From contig JAFMLG010000008.1 of NCBI GenBank assembly GCA_017852335.1, positions 1 to 42,486 of the forward strand: DNA of 42,486 nucleotides, written 5' to 3'. This DNA comes from Actinomycetota bacterium. GTDB lineage: Bacteria; Actinomycetota; Nitriliruptoria; Nitriliruptorales; Nitriliruptoraceae. Below, in pieces: positions 34,000 to 42,486 of this stretch (positions within the stretch are counted from its first letter, which is position 1; every line of letters starts with the position of its first letter). A program made the position numbers and the translations under genes. The notes under the pieces are model-generated. The model made no database searches, was not told the DNA's origin, and saw nothing but the letters and a program-made list of their open reading frames with translations.

Positions 34000-35471
34000 T
34001 GGGACCGCTGACCCTCACCGTCCTGCTGCCCCTCGTCGGGGCGGTGCTGCTCGGCCTCGCGCCCGGGGCCCGCGACCGCGACGTCCGGGCCGTCGGACTG
34101 ATCGTCTCGCTCGCGACGTTCGCGTCCTCGGTCTGGGTCCTCGTCGGGTTCGACCGCGGCGAGGCCGGCCTGCAGCAGGCCGAGTCCTTCACCTGGATCC
34201 CGTCGGTCGGCGCCCGCGTCGCGTTCGCCGTCGACGGCGTCAGCCTCGCGCTGATCCTGTTGACCACGTTCCTCGTCCCCATCGTGCTGGTCGCGTCCTG
34301 GGACTCGGTGAAGGACCGCCTCGCGGCGTACACGGCGGCGTTCCTGATCCTCGAGGCGCTCGTCATCGGCGTGTTCGCCGCCACCGACCTGCTGCTGTTC
34401 TACGTCCTGTTCGAGTTCAGCCTCGTCCCGATGTACCTGATCATCGGCATCTGGGGCGGGGCCGAGCGCCGGCGCGCGGCTCGGAAGTTCTTCCTCTACA
34501 CGCTGCTCGGCGGGCTCGTGATGCTGGTCGCGATCCTCTACCTCCAGACCCGCACGGGCACGTTCGACTACATCGCCATCCGCGACGGGCTGGCGCTGGA
34601 CCCGACCGTGCAGGGGTGGCTGTTCGCCGCCTTCCTGCTGGCGTTCGCCGTCAAGGTCCCGCTGTTCCCGGTCCACACGTGGCTGCCCGACGCGCACACC
34701 GAGGCCCCGACCGGCGGCAGCGTGTTCCTCGCCGGCGTGCTGCTCAAGATGGGGACGTTCGGGCTGCTGCGCTACGCGCTCCCGCTGTTCCCCGACGCGA
34801 CCGTCGCGGCCGCACCCTGGCTGCTCGGCGTCAGCGTCGTCGGCATCCTGTACGGCGCGGCCGTCGCGCTCGTCCAGACCGACATCAAGCGGCTCGTCGC
34901 GTACTCCTCGGTCAGCCACATGGGGTTCGTCGTCCTCGGCACGTTCGCGCTGGACCGGACGGCGACCGCGGCGGCCGTCGTCCAGATGGTCAACCACGGG
35001 CTCTCGACCGGCGCGCTGTTCCTGCTGATCGGGTTCCTGTACGAGCGGCGGCACACCCGGCGCATCGCCGACTTCGGCGGCCTCGCGCGTCAGGTCCCCG
35101 TGATGGCCGGGCTGTGGCTGCTCGTCTCGCTGTCGTCGCTGGCCCTGCCCGGCCTGAACGGGTTCGTCGGCGAGTTCCCGATCCTGCTCGGGACGTTCGG
35201 CGTGAACCGCGCCGCCGGCGTGCTGGCGGCGTTCGGGGCCGTCCTGGCCGCGCTGTACCTGCTCTGGGCGTACCAGCGGATGTTCCACGGGCCCCTGGAG
35301 CGCGACGAGGACCGGGCGACGCCCGACCTGACCCGCCGGGAGCTCGCCGTGATGACGCCGTTGGTCCTGCTCATCGTCCTGATCGGACTGGTGCCCGGTC
35401 CGCTGTTCGACCTCGTCGGACCGTCCGTCGACCGCGTCCTCGCCGAGGTCGCGCTGGCGGTGGCGCCATGA
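33999..35471 (+). CDS. nuoM: NADH-quinone oxidoreductase subunit M
   Basis: A 490-residue ND4-type antiporter-like proton-pumping subunit with about 14 TM helices. Key segments are LLLFYVLFEFSLVPMYLIIGIWGG (TM5 glutamate), AFAVKVPLFPVHTWLPDAHTEAPTGGSVFLAGVLLKMGTFG (TM7 lysine and quinone-pump signature) and QTDIKRLVAYSSVSHMGF. The protein ends soon after the last helix without a tail. The ATG overlaps the nuoL stop (TGATG) and the stop overlaps nuoN. Confidence 0.97.
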   Translation: MGPLTLTVLLPLVGAVLLGLAPGARDRDVRAVGLIVSLATFASSVWVLVGFDRGEAGLQQAESFTWIPSVGARVAFAVDGVSLALILLTTFLVPIVLVASWDSVKDRLAAYTAAFLILEALVIGVFAATDLLLFYVLFEFSLVPMYLIIGIWGGAERRRAARKFFLYTLLGGLVMLVAILYLQTRTGTFDYIAIRDGLALDPTVQGWLFAAFLLAFAVKVPLFPVHTWLPDAHTEAPTGGSVFLAGVLLKMGTFGLLRYALPLFPDATVAAAPWLLGVSVVGILYGAAVALVQTDIKRLVAYSSVSHMGFVVLGTFALDRTATAAAVVQMVNHGLSTGALFLLIGFLYERRHTRRIADFGGLARQVPVMAGLWLLVSLSSLALPGLNGFVGEFPILLGTFGVNRAAGVLAAFGAVLAALYLLWAYQRMFHGPLERDEDRATPDLTRRELAVMTPLVLLIVLIGLVPGPLFDLVGPSVDRVLAEVALAVAP

Positions 35472-37117
35472 GCGATCTGCAGCCGGGCCAGTTGGCCCCC
35501 GAGCTCCTCGCGACCGCCGCGGCGCTCGTGCTGCTGCTCCTCGCCGTGTCGCGGCGGCGGCCGCAGCTGGTGATGCTCCCCGTCGGCCTCGGGTCGATCG
35601 CGCTGGGGGCGTGGATGGTCCTCGGCGGCGCGGTCGTGCCGGGCGCCGTGGTCGGGCTGCTCGGCGTCGCGGCGCCCCTGCTGCCGGTCCTGCTGCCCGG
35701 ACGTCCGACGCTGCAGCAGGCCTGGGGCGGCGGGCTGGCCCTCGCCGGGGCGCTGGTCCTGACCGGGTGGCAGCTGGCCGTCGCGCTCGGCGACGGCGGC
35801 GCGCTCGGCGTCACCGGGTGGCGCGGCTCGATCGCCGTCGACGGGCTGGCCGGGTTCACGCGCATCACCGTCTACCTCTCGGCGCTGCTCGTCATCCCGA
35901 TGGGGTACGGCTACCTGCAGGAGCGGCGGATCAACCGCGCCGAGGTCGAGCCGCTCATCCTCCTCGCCGCCGTCGGCATGGCGCTGCTCGGGGCCGCGAA
36001 CGACCTCGTCACGATCGTCGTCGCCCTCGAGGTGCTGTCCTTCGCGCTGTACGTGCTGGCCGGCCTGGCGCGTCGCGACCGCCGGTCGCAGGAGTCCAGC
36101 CTCAAGTACTTCGTCAGCGGTGCGGTCGCCTCGGCGGTGCTGCTGTACGGCATGGCCCTGCTGTACCTCGCGACCGGGTCGCTCGAGCTGCCGGCCATCG
36201 GCGCGGCCCTCGGGAGCGTGCTGGTCCCGGCCGCCCTCGTCGCCGTCGCCCTCGTCCTCGTCGCCGTCGGTGTCGCCTTCAAGGTCGCGCTGGCGCCGTT
36301 CCACCTCTGGGCGCCGGACGTCTACCAGGGCGCGCCGACCAGCGTCACCGCACTGATGGCCGCCGCGACGAAGGCCGCCGCGTTCGCGCTGCTGCTCCGG
36401 ATGGCGCTGGTCGCGTTCCCTGCGCTGGGCGACGTCTGGGCGCCGGCGCTGGCCGTGCTCGCCGCGGCGAGCATGCTGTACGGCGCGGTCGCCGCGCTGG
36501 TCCAGGCCGACCTGAAGCGCATCCTCGCCTACTCCTCGGTCACCCACGCCGGGTACGCCGCCATCGGCGTCGTCGCCCGCAGCACCGACGGGCTCGGCGC
36601 GACCATGACCTACCTGCTGACCTACGCCGTCGGATCGCTGGCCGCGTTCGGCGTGGTCATCGCCGTCGAGCGCCGCCGCCGCGGCGAGGTGACGCTGGCC
36701 ACGATCCGCGGGCTCGGCCGGACCTCGCCGCTGCTCGCGGGAATCCTCGCGCTGGCCCTGCTCTCGCTGGCCGGCATCCCGCTGACCGCCGGGTTCGTCG
36801 GGAAGCTCGAGGTGTTCCGGGCCGGCGTCGCCGCCGGGTGGACGTGGCTGGTCGTCATCGGCGTCCTCTCGAGCGTCGTCGCCGCCGGGTTCTACCTCCG
36901 CATCGCCGGCGTGATGTTCCTGGAGGAGGCGCCGGACGCCGCCCCGGCGACCGGGGACGCGGACGAGGACGGCGACGACGAGGATGCGCGCCTCCCGGTC
37001 CTCTCCACCGGGCTCTCGGCCGCGACGGCGCTGTCCGCCGCGCTGGTCCTCGTCGTCGGCCTGCAGCCGGCGCTGCTGCTCGAGCTCGCCGCGCAGGCGT
37101 CGGTGCTGGTCCGATGA
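35468..37117 (+). CDS. nuoN: NADH-quinone oxidoreductase subunit N
   Basis: A 549-residue ND2-type antiporter-like subunit, the third proton pump module. It shows VVALEVLSFALYVLAGLARRD (TM5 glutamate), VGVAFKVALAPFHLWAPDVYQGAPTSVTALMAAATKAAAF (TM7 lysine) and QADLKRILAYSSVTHAGYAAIG. An acidic loop (DAAPATGDADEDGDDEDARLP, near 495-515) before the final helix is unusual and probably disordered. It completes the set of fourteen nuo genes in the standard A-to-N order. Its stop overlaps the ATG of a polyprenyl synthase by 4 nt, so that enzyme belongs to the same transcript. Confidence 0.97.
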   Translation: MSDLQPGQLAPELLATAAALVLLLLAVSRRRPQLVMLPVGLGSIALGAWMVLGGAVVPGAVVGLLGVAAPLLPVLLPGRPTLQQAWGGGLALAGALVLTGWQLAVALGDGGALGVTGWRGSIAVDGLAGFTRITVYLSALLVIPMGYGYLQERRINRAEVEPLILLAAVGMALLGAANDLVTIVVALEVLSFALYVLAGLARRDRRSQESSLKYFVSGAVASAVLLYGMALLYLATGSLELPAIGAALGSVLVPAALVAVALVLVAVGVAFKVALAPFHLWAPDVYQGAPTSVTALMAAATKAAAFALLLRMALVAFPALGDVWAPALAVLAAASMLYGAVAALVQADLKRILAYSSVTHAGYAAIGVVARSTDGLGATMTYLLTYAVGSLAAFGVVIAVERRRRGEVTLATIRGLGRTSPLLAGILALALLSLAGIPLTAGFVGKLEVFRAGVAAGWTWLVVIGVLSSVVAAGFYLRIAGVMFLEEAPDAAPATGDADEDGDDEDARLPVLSTGLSAATALSAALVLVVGLQPALLLELAAQASVLVR

Positions 37118-38154
37118 GCGGGTCGCGCCCGGCGCGCCTCGCGGTGCCGGCGCCGGTGCTGGCCGAGCTCGACGCGAACGGGCTCGGCGTCACCGCGACG
37201 CTGGAGGCGGTCGAGGAGCGGCTGGCCGCTCAGGTCGCGTCGTCGCAGGCCTTCGTCGACCGCGCTGCCCGGTACCTGATCGACGCCGGCGGGAAGCGGT
37301 TCCGGCCGCTGCTGGTCGCGCTGACCGGACACCTCGGGGACGCGACACGGTCCGAGCTCGTCGACGCTGCCGCCATCGTCGAGCTGGTGCACCTCGCGAC
37401 GCTGTACCACGATGACGTCATCGACGAGGCCGCCGCGCGGCGCGGGACCCCGAGCGCCAACGCCCGATGGGACAACACGGTCGCCATCCTGACCGGCGAC
37501 TTCCTCTTCGCCCGGGCGTCCGAGCTGTCGGCCCGCCTCGGCGTCGAGGTGACCCGGATCATGGCCGACACGCTGGCGCGGCTCTGCGAGGGGCAGATCG
37601 GCGAGGTCCAGGCCTCGGCCGGGACGGTCCCCGCCGACGTGCCGCTGCTGCCCGCGACCCGCGCGCACTACCTCGAGGTCATCGCCGGGAAGACCGCGTC
37701 GCTGATCGAGACGTCCTGCCGGTACGGGGCGATGCTCAGCGGGGTCGAGCCCGACGGCGTCGAGGCGGCCGCCCGGTACGGGTTCGAGGTCGGGATGGCG
37801 TTCCAGCTCTCCGACGACCTCATCGACCTGCTGGCCCCGGCCGAGGTCTCGGGCAAGGTCCCCGGCACCGACCTGCGCGAGGGCGTGCGGACGCTGCCGG
37901 TGCTGTACGCGCTCGAGGACGAGGCGGCCGCCGGTGGCGACGAGCTGGCCGGCCTGCTCGCCGGTCCGCTCGGTGACGCGGAGGTCGACCGGGCGCTCGA
38001 GCTGCTGCGGGCGTCGAGCGGGCCGGACCGCGCCCGCGCCGAGGCGGGGGAGCGGGTCGACGCCGCGATCGCCCACCTCGCGCGGTTCGGGGACCGGCCG
38101 GTGGTGACCGCGCTCGAGCGGCTCGCGCGGTACGCGCTGGACCGGCTGGGCTGA
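37114..38154 (+). CDS. trans-polyprenyl diphosphate synthase
   Basis: A 346-residue all-helical prenyl elongase that probably makes the menaquinone side chain. It has the substrate lysine/arginine motif GGKRFRPLL (59-67), the first aspartate-rich motif DDVID (100-104) preceded by LVHLATLYH, and the second aspartate-rich motif in [10 protein letters not shown] (DDLID). The residues before the first motif are small or bulky in the pattern of long-chain (heptaprenyl to nonaprenyl, IspB/HepT) enzymes, but chain length cannot be fixed from the sequence. The ATG overlaps the nuoN stop. Co-transcription with complex I ties quinone supply to its main reductase. About 35 N-terminal residues precede the family core. 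Confidence 0.93.
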   Translation: MSGSRPARLAVPAPVLAELDANGLGVTATLEAVEERLAAQVASSQAFVDRAARYLIDAGGKRFRPLLVALTGHLGDATRSELVDAAAIVELVHLATLYHDDVIDEAAARRGTPSANARWDNTVAILTGDFLFARASELSARLGVEVTRIMADTLARLCEGQIGEVQASAGTVPADVPLLPATRAHYLEVIAGKTASLIETSCRYGAMLSGVEPDGVEAAARYGFEVGMAFQLSDDLIDLLAPAEVSGKVPGTDLREGVRTLPVLYALEDEAAAGGDELAGLLAGPLGDAEVDRALELLRASSGPDRARAEAGERVDAAIAHLARFGDRPVVTALERLARYALDRLG

Positions 38155-38832
38155 GTGGCTCTCGACGACTTCGTCGGCCCCGGCTGGGCGGAGGTCCTCG
38201 CTCCGGTCGCCGATCGCATCGCAGAGCTCGGCGAGTTCCTCCGGTCCGAGCGCGCGGCGGGTCGGACGTTCGCGCCGGCGGGCGACCGGGTGTTCGCGGC
38301 GCTGGCGATGCCGTTCGACGCGGTCCGGGTCCTCGTCGTCGGTCAGGACCCGTACCCGACGCCGGGGCACGCGATCGGGCTGGCCTTCGCGGTGGACCGG
38401 GGCGTCCGGCCGCTGCCCCCGAGCCTCGCGAACATCCACGCCGAGTACGCGGCGGACCTCGGGCTGCCGGCACCGTCGCACGGGGACCTCTCGGCCTGGG
38501 TGGCGCAGGGGGTCCTGCTGCTGAACCGGTGCCTGACCGTCCGCCACGGTGCCCCCGGGTCGCACCGGGGGTGGGGCTGGGAGGAGGTCACGGACGCGGT
38601 CGTCGCCGGACTGCTGACCCGGGACCGGCCGCTCGTCGCGCTGCTCTGGGGTCGGGACGCACAGCGCCTCGCGCCTCGCCTGAGAGCCGGCGGGGCGGCG
38701 GTCCTCGAGGCGCCGCACCCGAGTCCGCTCTCGGCCCACCGGGGGTTCCTCGGGTCGCGGCCGTTCACGGGGGCGAACGCGGCGCTGGCCGCGGCCGGGG
38801 CGGCGCCGGTCGACTGGACGCTGCCGGCCTGA
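38155..38832 (+). CDS. ung: uracil-DNA glycosylase, family 1
   Basis: A 225-residue base-excision repair enzyme that removes uracil from DNA. The water-activating loop [16 protein letters not shown] (63-78, Asp65), the uracil-binding asparagine region LLLNRCLTV (Asn124), and the minor-groove loop [17 protein letters not shown] (His188) are complete and match Ung proper. The GTG start directly abuts the stop of the polyprenyl synthase (TGAGTG). It is therefore probably the last gene of the nuo transcript although functionally unrelated. There is 165 bp before the second nuo cluster. Nothing in the protein is unusual for the family. Confidence 0.95.
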   Translation: MALDDFVGPGWAEVLAPVADRIAELGEFLRSERAAGRTFAPAGDRVFAALAMPFDAVRVLVVGQDPYPTPGHAIGLAFAVDRGVRPLPPSLANIHAEYAADLGLPAPSHGDLSAWVAQGVLLLNRCLTVRHGAPGSHRGWGWEEVTDAVVAGLLTRDRPLVALLWGRDAQRLAPRLRAGGAAVLEAPHPSPLSAHRGFLGSRPFTGANAALAAAGAAPVDWTLPA

Positions 38833-38879
38833 CGGGCCGGAGGTCCGTCGCCGCGGACGGGCGAGAAGGGCCCCCGCAC

Positions 38880-38894
38880 GGGCCGTCACGGCCC
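38880..38894. terminator. possible hairpin after ung
   Basis: GGGCCG-TCA-CGGCCC makes a 6-bp stem with a 3-nt loop, 48 bp after the ung stop, followed by CCTTGC rather than a T-tract. A second weak stem (GTCCG/CGGAC) lies just upstream. They may form a terminator of the long nuo transcript, but an operator for the next promoter is equally possible. Confidence 0.3.
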
Positions 38895-38900
38895 CCTTGC

Positions 38901-38906
38901 TACCCT
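38901..38906 (+). promoter_or_regulatory. putative -10 element of the second nuo operon
   Basis: TACCCT, the same hexamer as before resB and the MerR-like gene. Transcription would start near 38913, with a leader of about 85 nt. The leader ends with GGGGAGG 7 nt before the GTG of the second nuoA. No -35 element is obvious. Confidence 0.45.
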
Positions 38907-38997
38907 CCCGCCGCACCGCGGCACCCGTGGCCGCGCGTCCGCCGTCACATCGAGGCGCCGTCCGGCGCGAGGACCGCGAGACCATGGGGAGGCCGGC

Positions 38998-39381
38998 GTG
39001 ACCCTCGGGGGCCAGTACGGCACGGTCGCCGTGATGGTCGTGTTCGGGGCCGTCCTGTACGCGATCATCATGCTGCTGAACCGGCTGATGCGCCCCTCGG
39101 TCCCGTCGCCGCTGAAGCTGTCCACGTACGAGTGCGGGGTGGACGCGGTCGGCTCCGGCTGGTCGCAGATGAACATCCGGTACTACGTCTTCGCGTTCCT
39201 GTTCGTGATCTTCGACGTCGAGGCCATCTTCCTGTTCCCGTGGGCCGTCATCTTCGGCGACCTGACGTCCTCGACGACGCCGTCCGCGCTGTACGCCCTC
39301 GTCGCGATGTTCCTGTTCATCGCGACCCTGCTCGAGGGGCTGGCGTACGCCTGGCGCAAGGGGGTGCTCCGATGGGAGTGA
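38998..39381 (+). CDS. nuoA: complex I subunit A, second copy
   Basis: A 127-residue NuoA/ND3 homologue with three TM segments. It has [13 protein letters not shown] (43-55), including the loop cysteine (Cys46) that copy 1 lacks, and [21 protein letters not shown] with Asp73 and Glu75. The GTG start is supported by GGGGAGG at 38987-38992 and by the usual protein start. It begins a second complex I operon with different sequence from copy 1 throughout. The second nuoB begins 10 nt before its stop, the same arrangement as in copy 1. Confidence 0.95.
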   Translation: MTLGGQYGTVAVMVVFGAVLYAIIMLLNRLMRPSVPSPLKLSTYECGVDAVGSGWSQMNIRYYVFAFLFVIFDVEAIFLFPWAVIFGDLTSSTTPSALYALVAMFLFIATLLEGLAYAWRKGVLRWE

Positions 39382-39956
39382 TGGACCAGGTCGAGCTCCC
39401 GAAGCCGATCAAGTACGTCTTCAACTGGGGCCGGAAGTACTCGCTGTGGTGCTTCAACTTCGGCCTCGCCTGCTGCGCCATCGAGTTCATCGCCGCCTCG
39501 ACGTCGCGCCACGACTTCATCCGCCACGGCGTGATCCCGTTCGCGCACGGCCCGCGCCAGGCCGACCTCCTCGTCGTCTCGGGCACGCTGACCGACAAGA
39601 TGGCTCCGGCCGTGAAGCGCCTGTACGACGAGATGCCCGAGCCGAAGTACGTCATCTCGTTCGGGTCCTGCTCGAACTGCGGCGGCCCGTACTGGGACTC
39701 GTACTCGGTCACGAAGGGCGTCGACCAGGTCATCCCCGTCGACGTGTACGTCCCCGGCTGCCCCCCGCGGCCCGAGGCGCTCCTCGACGGGATCATGCGG
39801 CTGCAGGACCGCATCCAGAACGAGTCGCTGCCCGAGCGCATCGCCGAGCGCCGCCGCGATCCGGCGAACGTCGGCGCCGAGGCGGGTCTCGCGCTCGACC
39901 CCCACGCCGTCCACACGGCCGCGCCGGTCCTCGGGCCGACGGGCGGTGACGCGTGA
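39372..39956 (+). CDS. nuoB: complex I subunit B, second copy
   Basis: A 194-residue NuoB homologue with N2 cluster ligands Cys34-Cys35 (LACCAIEF), Cys100 (GSCSNCGG) and Cys130 (GCPPRPE). Additional Cys103 and the block [15 protein letters not shown] replace the sequence of copy 1. A C-terminal tail of about 40 residues beyond the core has no known motif. It starts within the upstream nuoA and its stop overlaps the second nuoC GTG. The cluster-binding residues indicate a working electron carrier, not a relic. Confidence 0.95.
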   Translation: MGVMDQVELPKPIKYVFNWGRKYSLWCFNFGLACCAIEFIAASTSRHDFIRHGVIPFAHGPRQADLLVVSGTLTDKMAPAVKRLYDEMPEPKYVISFGSCSNCGGPYWDSYSVTKGVDQVIPVDVYVPGCPPRPEALLDGIMRLQDRIQNESLPERIAERRRDPANVGAEAGLALDPHAVHTAAPVLGPTGGDA

Positions 39957-40696
39957 GCGTCCTCGCCCGCCGCGACCGTGCGCTGACCCCCGACGAGACC
40001 GAGGCGCTGCTGCGTGACCGCCTCGGTGACGGCATCGTCGGCGCGACGCTGGCGCACCGCACGTTCACGCTGCACGTCGCCCCTTCGGCCTGGGTCGAGG
40101 TCCACCGGCGCTGCCGGGACGAGGACCTCCTCGACATGGACCTGTTCGACTCGCTGTTCGGGGTCGACGCCGGTGACGACGGCTTCGACGTCGTGACCGT
40201 CCTGTACTCGACGTCCACCGGGAACCGGCTCTGCCTGCGCACGCGGTGCGAGGGCGGACGCGAGGCACCCGTCTGCCCCTCGGTCACCGACGTCTACCGC
40301 GGCGCGGACTGGATGGAACGCGAGACCTGGGACATGTACGGCATCGAGTTCCCCGGTCACCCGGGTCTCGAGCCGCGCATCCTCACCGTCGAGAACTTCG
40401 AGGGCTGGCCGCTCCGCAAGGACTTCCACCTCACCTCCCGGGTCGTCAAGCCCTGGCCGGGCGTGAAGGAGCCGGCGGAGCTCGACGAGGACGGCAACGT
40501 CATCGAGCGGGAGGCCGGCGTCGGCGACGCCCCCGGCCCCTACGCCCTTGACGAGGCGATGGCGAAGCAGGCGCTCGAGCGCCGCCGCGCCGCCGAGGAG
40601 GCCCTCGCGGCCGCCGCCGGGAACGCCGCCGCCGTCGAGGTCGGGGACGGCCCCGCCGCCGACGCGCCGACGTCCGAGCCGGAGGGCGACGCGTGA
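39953..40696 (+). CDS. nuoC: complex I subunit C, second copy
   Basis: A 247-residue NuoC homologue. The core block is [26 protein letters not shown] (split around residues 118-143), then [11 protein letters not shown] near 150. The match to copy 1 is limited to these family positions. The last 60 residues are an Ala/Glu-rich, partly coiled-coil-like tail ([19 protein letters not shown]) not found in copy 1. GTG start and stop overlap neighbouring genes by 4 nt. Confidence 0.93.
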   Translation: MSVLARRDRALTPDETEALLRDRLGDGIVGATLAHRTFTLHVAPSAWVEVHRRCRDEDLLDMDLFDSLFGVDAGDDGFDVVTVLYSTSTGNRLCLRTRCEGGREAPVCPSVTDVYRGADWMERETWDMYGIEFPGHPGLEPRILTVENFEGWPLRKDFHLTSRVVKPWPGVKEPAELDEDGNVIEREAGVGDAPGPYALDEAMAKQALERRRAAEEALAAAAGNAAAVEVGDGPAADAPTSEPEGDA

Positions 40697-41874
40697 GCGA
40701 CCTCGACACCCGCGAGCGGGTCCTGCAGGGCACGGCCCCCGGCGAGGGCCTGGCCATCGAGCTGATCGGCGATGGGGACCTCGTCACCGCCGACATGTCG
40801 CTCTCGATCGGCCCGGCGCACCCGGCGACCCACGGCGTGTTCCGCATCGTGTTCGAGATGGACGGCGAGCGCATCGTCCGGGCCCGGCCGGTCATCGGGT
40901 ACATGCACCGCGGGTTCGAGAAGCTCGCCGAGCACCGCGACTACCGCCAGATCATGGCGCTGGTGAACCGCCACGACTGGCTGTCGGGCTTCGCGAACGA
41001 GCTCGGCGTGGCGCTGGCCGTCGAGCAGATGCTCGAGATGGAGGTCCCCGAGCGGGCGCAGTGGATCCGGATGCTCATGGCCGAGTGGAACCGGGTGCTG
41101 AACCACCTGATGTTCATCGGGTCGTACGCGCTCGAGCTCGGTGCCATCACCCCGATGTTCTACGCCTTCCGGGAACGCGAGGACATCCAGCACCTCCTCG
41201 AGGCCGCGACCGGTGGCCGGCTCCACTTCACCTACAACCAGGTCGGCGGCGTGAAGATCGACCTGCCCGCCGGGTTCCTCCGCGAGTCCGAGCGGCTCGT
41301 CGGCGTGATGCGCCAGCGGATGCCCGACTACTTCGACCTCGTCCACGGCAACGAGATCTTCCGCGGCCGGACGGTGAACGTGGGGCCGCTCCCGGTCGAC
41401 GTCGCGACCTCCATCGGCGTGACCGGGCCGGCGCTCCAGGCGACGGGTCTCGCCGAGGACGCCCGCGTCACCGAGCCGTACCTGCAGTACGACAAGGTGG
41501 AGGTCGAGGTCCCCGTCGGCGCGAACGGCGACGCCTTCGACCGCTTCGACGTGCTGCTCCGTCGTATCGTCGCGTCGATCGACGTCATCGACCAGATCCA
41601 CGGGCACATCGGGGCCGGGCCGGTCAACCAGAAGCTCCCGAAGATGGTGAAGGCCCCCGAGGGCTGGACCTACGTCCGGACCGAGAACCCGCTGGGGCAG
41701 CTCGGGTACTGGCTCGAGTCGGACGGTGGCCGGACCCCGTGGCGGCTGAAGATGCGCACCCCGTCGTTCTCGAACGTCCAGGCCATCCCGTACCTGGTCG
41801 AGGGCCAGCTGCTGGCCGACGCCATCTCGATCCTCGGCTCGGTGTTCTTCGTCGTCGGGGACATCGACCGATGA
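40693..41874 (+). CDS. nuoD: complex I subunit D, second copy
   Basis: A 393-residue NuoD homologue. The quinone-site motif reads SIGPAHPATHGVFRIVFEMDG (near 37-57), where copy 1 has GPQHPSTHG. Other family blocks are RHDWLSGFANELG, MAEWNRVLNHLMFIGSYALELGAITPMFYAFRERE and the C-terminal GSVFFVVGDIDR. It lacks the 55-residue acidic extension of copy 1. The GTG overlaps the second nuoC stop, and the stop overlaps the ATG of a nuoH homologue. No nuoE, F or G follows. Confidence 0.95.
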   Translation: MSDLDTRERVLQGTAPGEGLAIELIGDGDLVTADMSLSIGPAHPATHGVFRIVFEMDGERIVRARPVIGYMHRGFEKLAEHRDYRQIMALVNRHDWLSGFANELGVALAVEQMLEMEVPERAQWIRMLMAEWNRVLNHLMFIGSYALELGAITPMFYAFREREDIQHLLEAATGGRLHFTYNQVGGVKIDLPAGFLRESERLVGVMRQRMPDYFDLVHGNEIFRGRTVNVGPLPVDVATSIGVTGPALQATGLAEDARVTEPYLQYDKVEVEVPVGANGDAFDRFDVLLRRIVASIDVIDQIHGHIGAGPVNQKLPKMVKAPEGWTYVRTENPLGQLGYWLESDGGRTPWRLKMRTPSFSNVQAIPYLVEGQLLADAISILGSVFFVVGDIDR

Positions 41875-42486
41875 GCCTCCTCCTCGCGGGCGCCTACGCC
41901 CCGTCCGAGTCCCTCCTCGACTCGTTCGACGGGGTCCTCGTCCCGACCCTGCTGAAGATCGCGTTCATCACCGTGATGTTCCTGGTCGTCCCGCTGGTCG
42001 GCGGGTACCTCGAGCACAAGGGCATGGCGCGGCTGCAGGCCCGGCGCGGTCCGGTCGAGGCCGGCCCGGCCGGGTCGCTCCAGCTGGTCGCCGACGGAAT
42101 CAAGTTCATCCAGAAGGAGGACATCATCCCGCGGGCGGCGGACCGGCGGGTCTTCGCGCTGGCCCCCGGGCTGGCGCTCGTCCCCACGCTGCTGACGTTC
42201 GCCGTCATCCCGCTGGGACCCGGCCTGTTCGCCCTCGACCTCGAGCTCGGCCTGTTCTACGCGCTGGCCATCTCGTCGGTCTCGGTGCTCGGCGTGATGA
42301 TGGCCGGATGGGCAAGCGCCAACAAGTTCTCGCTGATCGGCGGCCTCCGCGCCGCCGCGCAGCTGATCGCGTACGAGCTGCCCCTGATCCTCGTCGCGGC
42401 CACGGTGGCGCTGCAGGCCGGGACGCTGTCGCTCGTCGGCATCGTCGAGGCCCAGCAGGCCTTCGAGGTGCCGGGGCTCGGCATCA
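41871..42486 (+). CDS. nuoH: complex I subunit H, second copy, 3' end outside window
   Basis: The first 205 codons of a NuoH homologue, read to the right edge. Visible are three to four TM helices, the loop HKGMARLQARRGPVEAGPAG, corresponding to ERR..ARMQ.R.GPN.VG, then DGIKFIQKEDIIPRAADR and ASANKFSLIGGLRAAAQLIAYELPL. All are NuoH landmarks, but with different wording from copy 1. Its direct contact with nuoD (4-nt overlap) means that the NADH-module genes are skipped. The quinone-loop residues lie beyond the edge. Confidence 0.93.
   Translation, partial: MSLLLAGAYAPSESLLDSFDGVLVPTLLKIAFITVMFLVVPLVGGYLEHKGMARLQARRGPVEAGPAGSLQLVADGIKFIQKEDIIPRAADRRVFALAPGLALVPTLLTFAVIPLGPGLFALDLELGLFYALAISSVSVLGVMMAGWASANKFSLIGGLRAAAQLIAYELPLILVAATVALQAGTLSLVGIVEAQQAFEVPGLGI

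Noticed and set aside
38984-39001. Five-codon ORF (ATG to TGA) overlapping the GTG of the second nuoA
   Set aside because: Its ATG lies at the edge of the nuoA ribosome site (GGGGAGG), and nothing suggests it is translated itself.
21762-41874. The two nuoABCD sets as a recent tandem duplication
   Set aside because: The proteins agree only at family-conserved positions (for example GPQHPSTHG versus GPAHPATHG), so they are old paralogues or one set was acquired separately.

Overview
The window is very GC-rich (third codon positions are almost always G or C) and almost fully coding, with many GTG starts and 4-base ATGA/GTGA overlaps. Gene content points to a menaquinone-respiring actinobacterium: an actinobacterial-style NuoI, System II cytochrome c maturation, a menaquinone set with a MenJ-type reductase, and leaderless promoters. 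The bc complex is not the long QcrB type of mycobacteria and streptomycetes; it has a split, b6-type cytochrome b. I infer a deep-branching actinobacterial lineage (for example Nitriliruptoria-, Acidimicrobiia- or Thermoleophilia-like). The sequence alone does not settle which.

Layout. 3-1291: the end of a YihY/BrkB-like membrane protein and a glycerophosphodiester phosphodiesterase. 1425-6542: a seven-gene operon for a menaquinol:cytochrome c oxidoreductase. It holds an unknown 3-TM protein, an 8-Cys ferredoxin, a cytochrome b6-type subunit, a subunit-IV-type subunit with a long N-terminal extension, a Tat-type Rieske protein, a membrane-bound diheme cytochrome c and an unknown 3-TM subunit. 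6568-11838: cytochrome c maturation (ResA/TlpA-like, CcdA, ResB, CcsA), interrupted by a UDP-glucuronate 4-epimerase-type gene. 11823-21685: menaquinone synthesis (menE, menB-A-C-D, an isochorismate synthase with a MerR-like regulator, menG/ubiE and a menJ-like FAD reductase). 21762-38832: a complete 14-gene complex I operon, nuoA to nuoN, followed without a break by a polyprenyl diphosphate synthase and a uracil-DNA glycosylase. 38998 to the right edge: a second, divergent complex I operon that runs nuoA-B-C-D directly into nuoH, with no E, F or G in between, and is cut by the window edge.

How it fits together. The window encodes most of an electron-transport chain: NADH entry through complex I, the menaquinone pool and enzymes that build it, a bc/b6-type complex, and the machinery that attaches heme to its cytochromes. 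The most interesting feature is a possible ferredoxin-linked branch. A ferredoxin gene lies inside the bc operon beside a cytochrome b that keeps the cysteine which in b6f complexes binds the extra heme c(n), and a second complex I appears to lack the NADH-oxidising module. That link is inference.

Promoters share a TAnnnT -10 element. In three cases the hexamer ends exactly 6 nt before the start codon, which predicts leaderless mRNAs. No tRNA, rRNA, CRISPR array, insertion sequence or prophage was seen, and no stretch over 300 bases lacks a gene. The longest gaps are 1292-1424 (133 bp) and 38833-38997 (165 bp).
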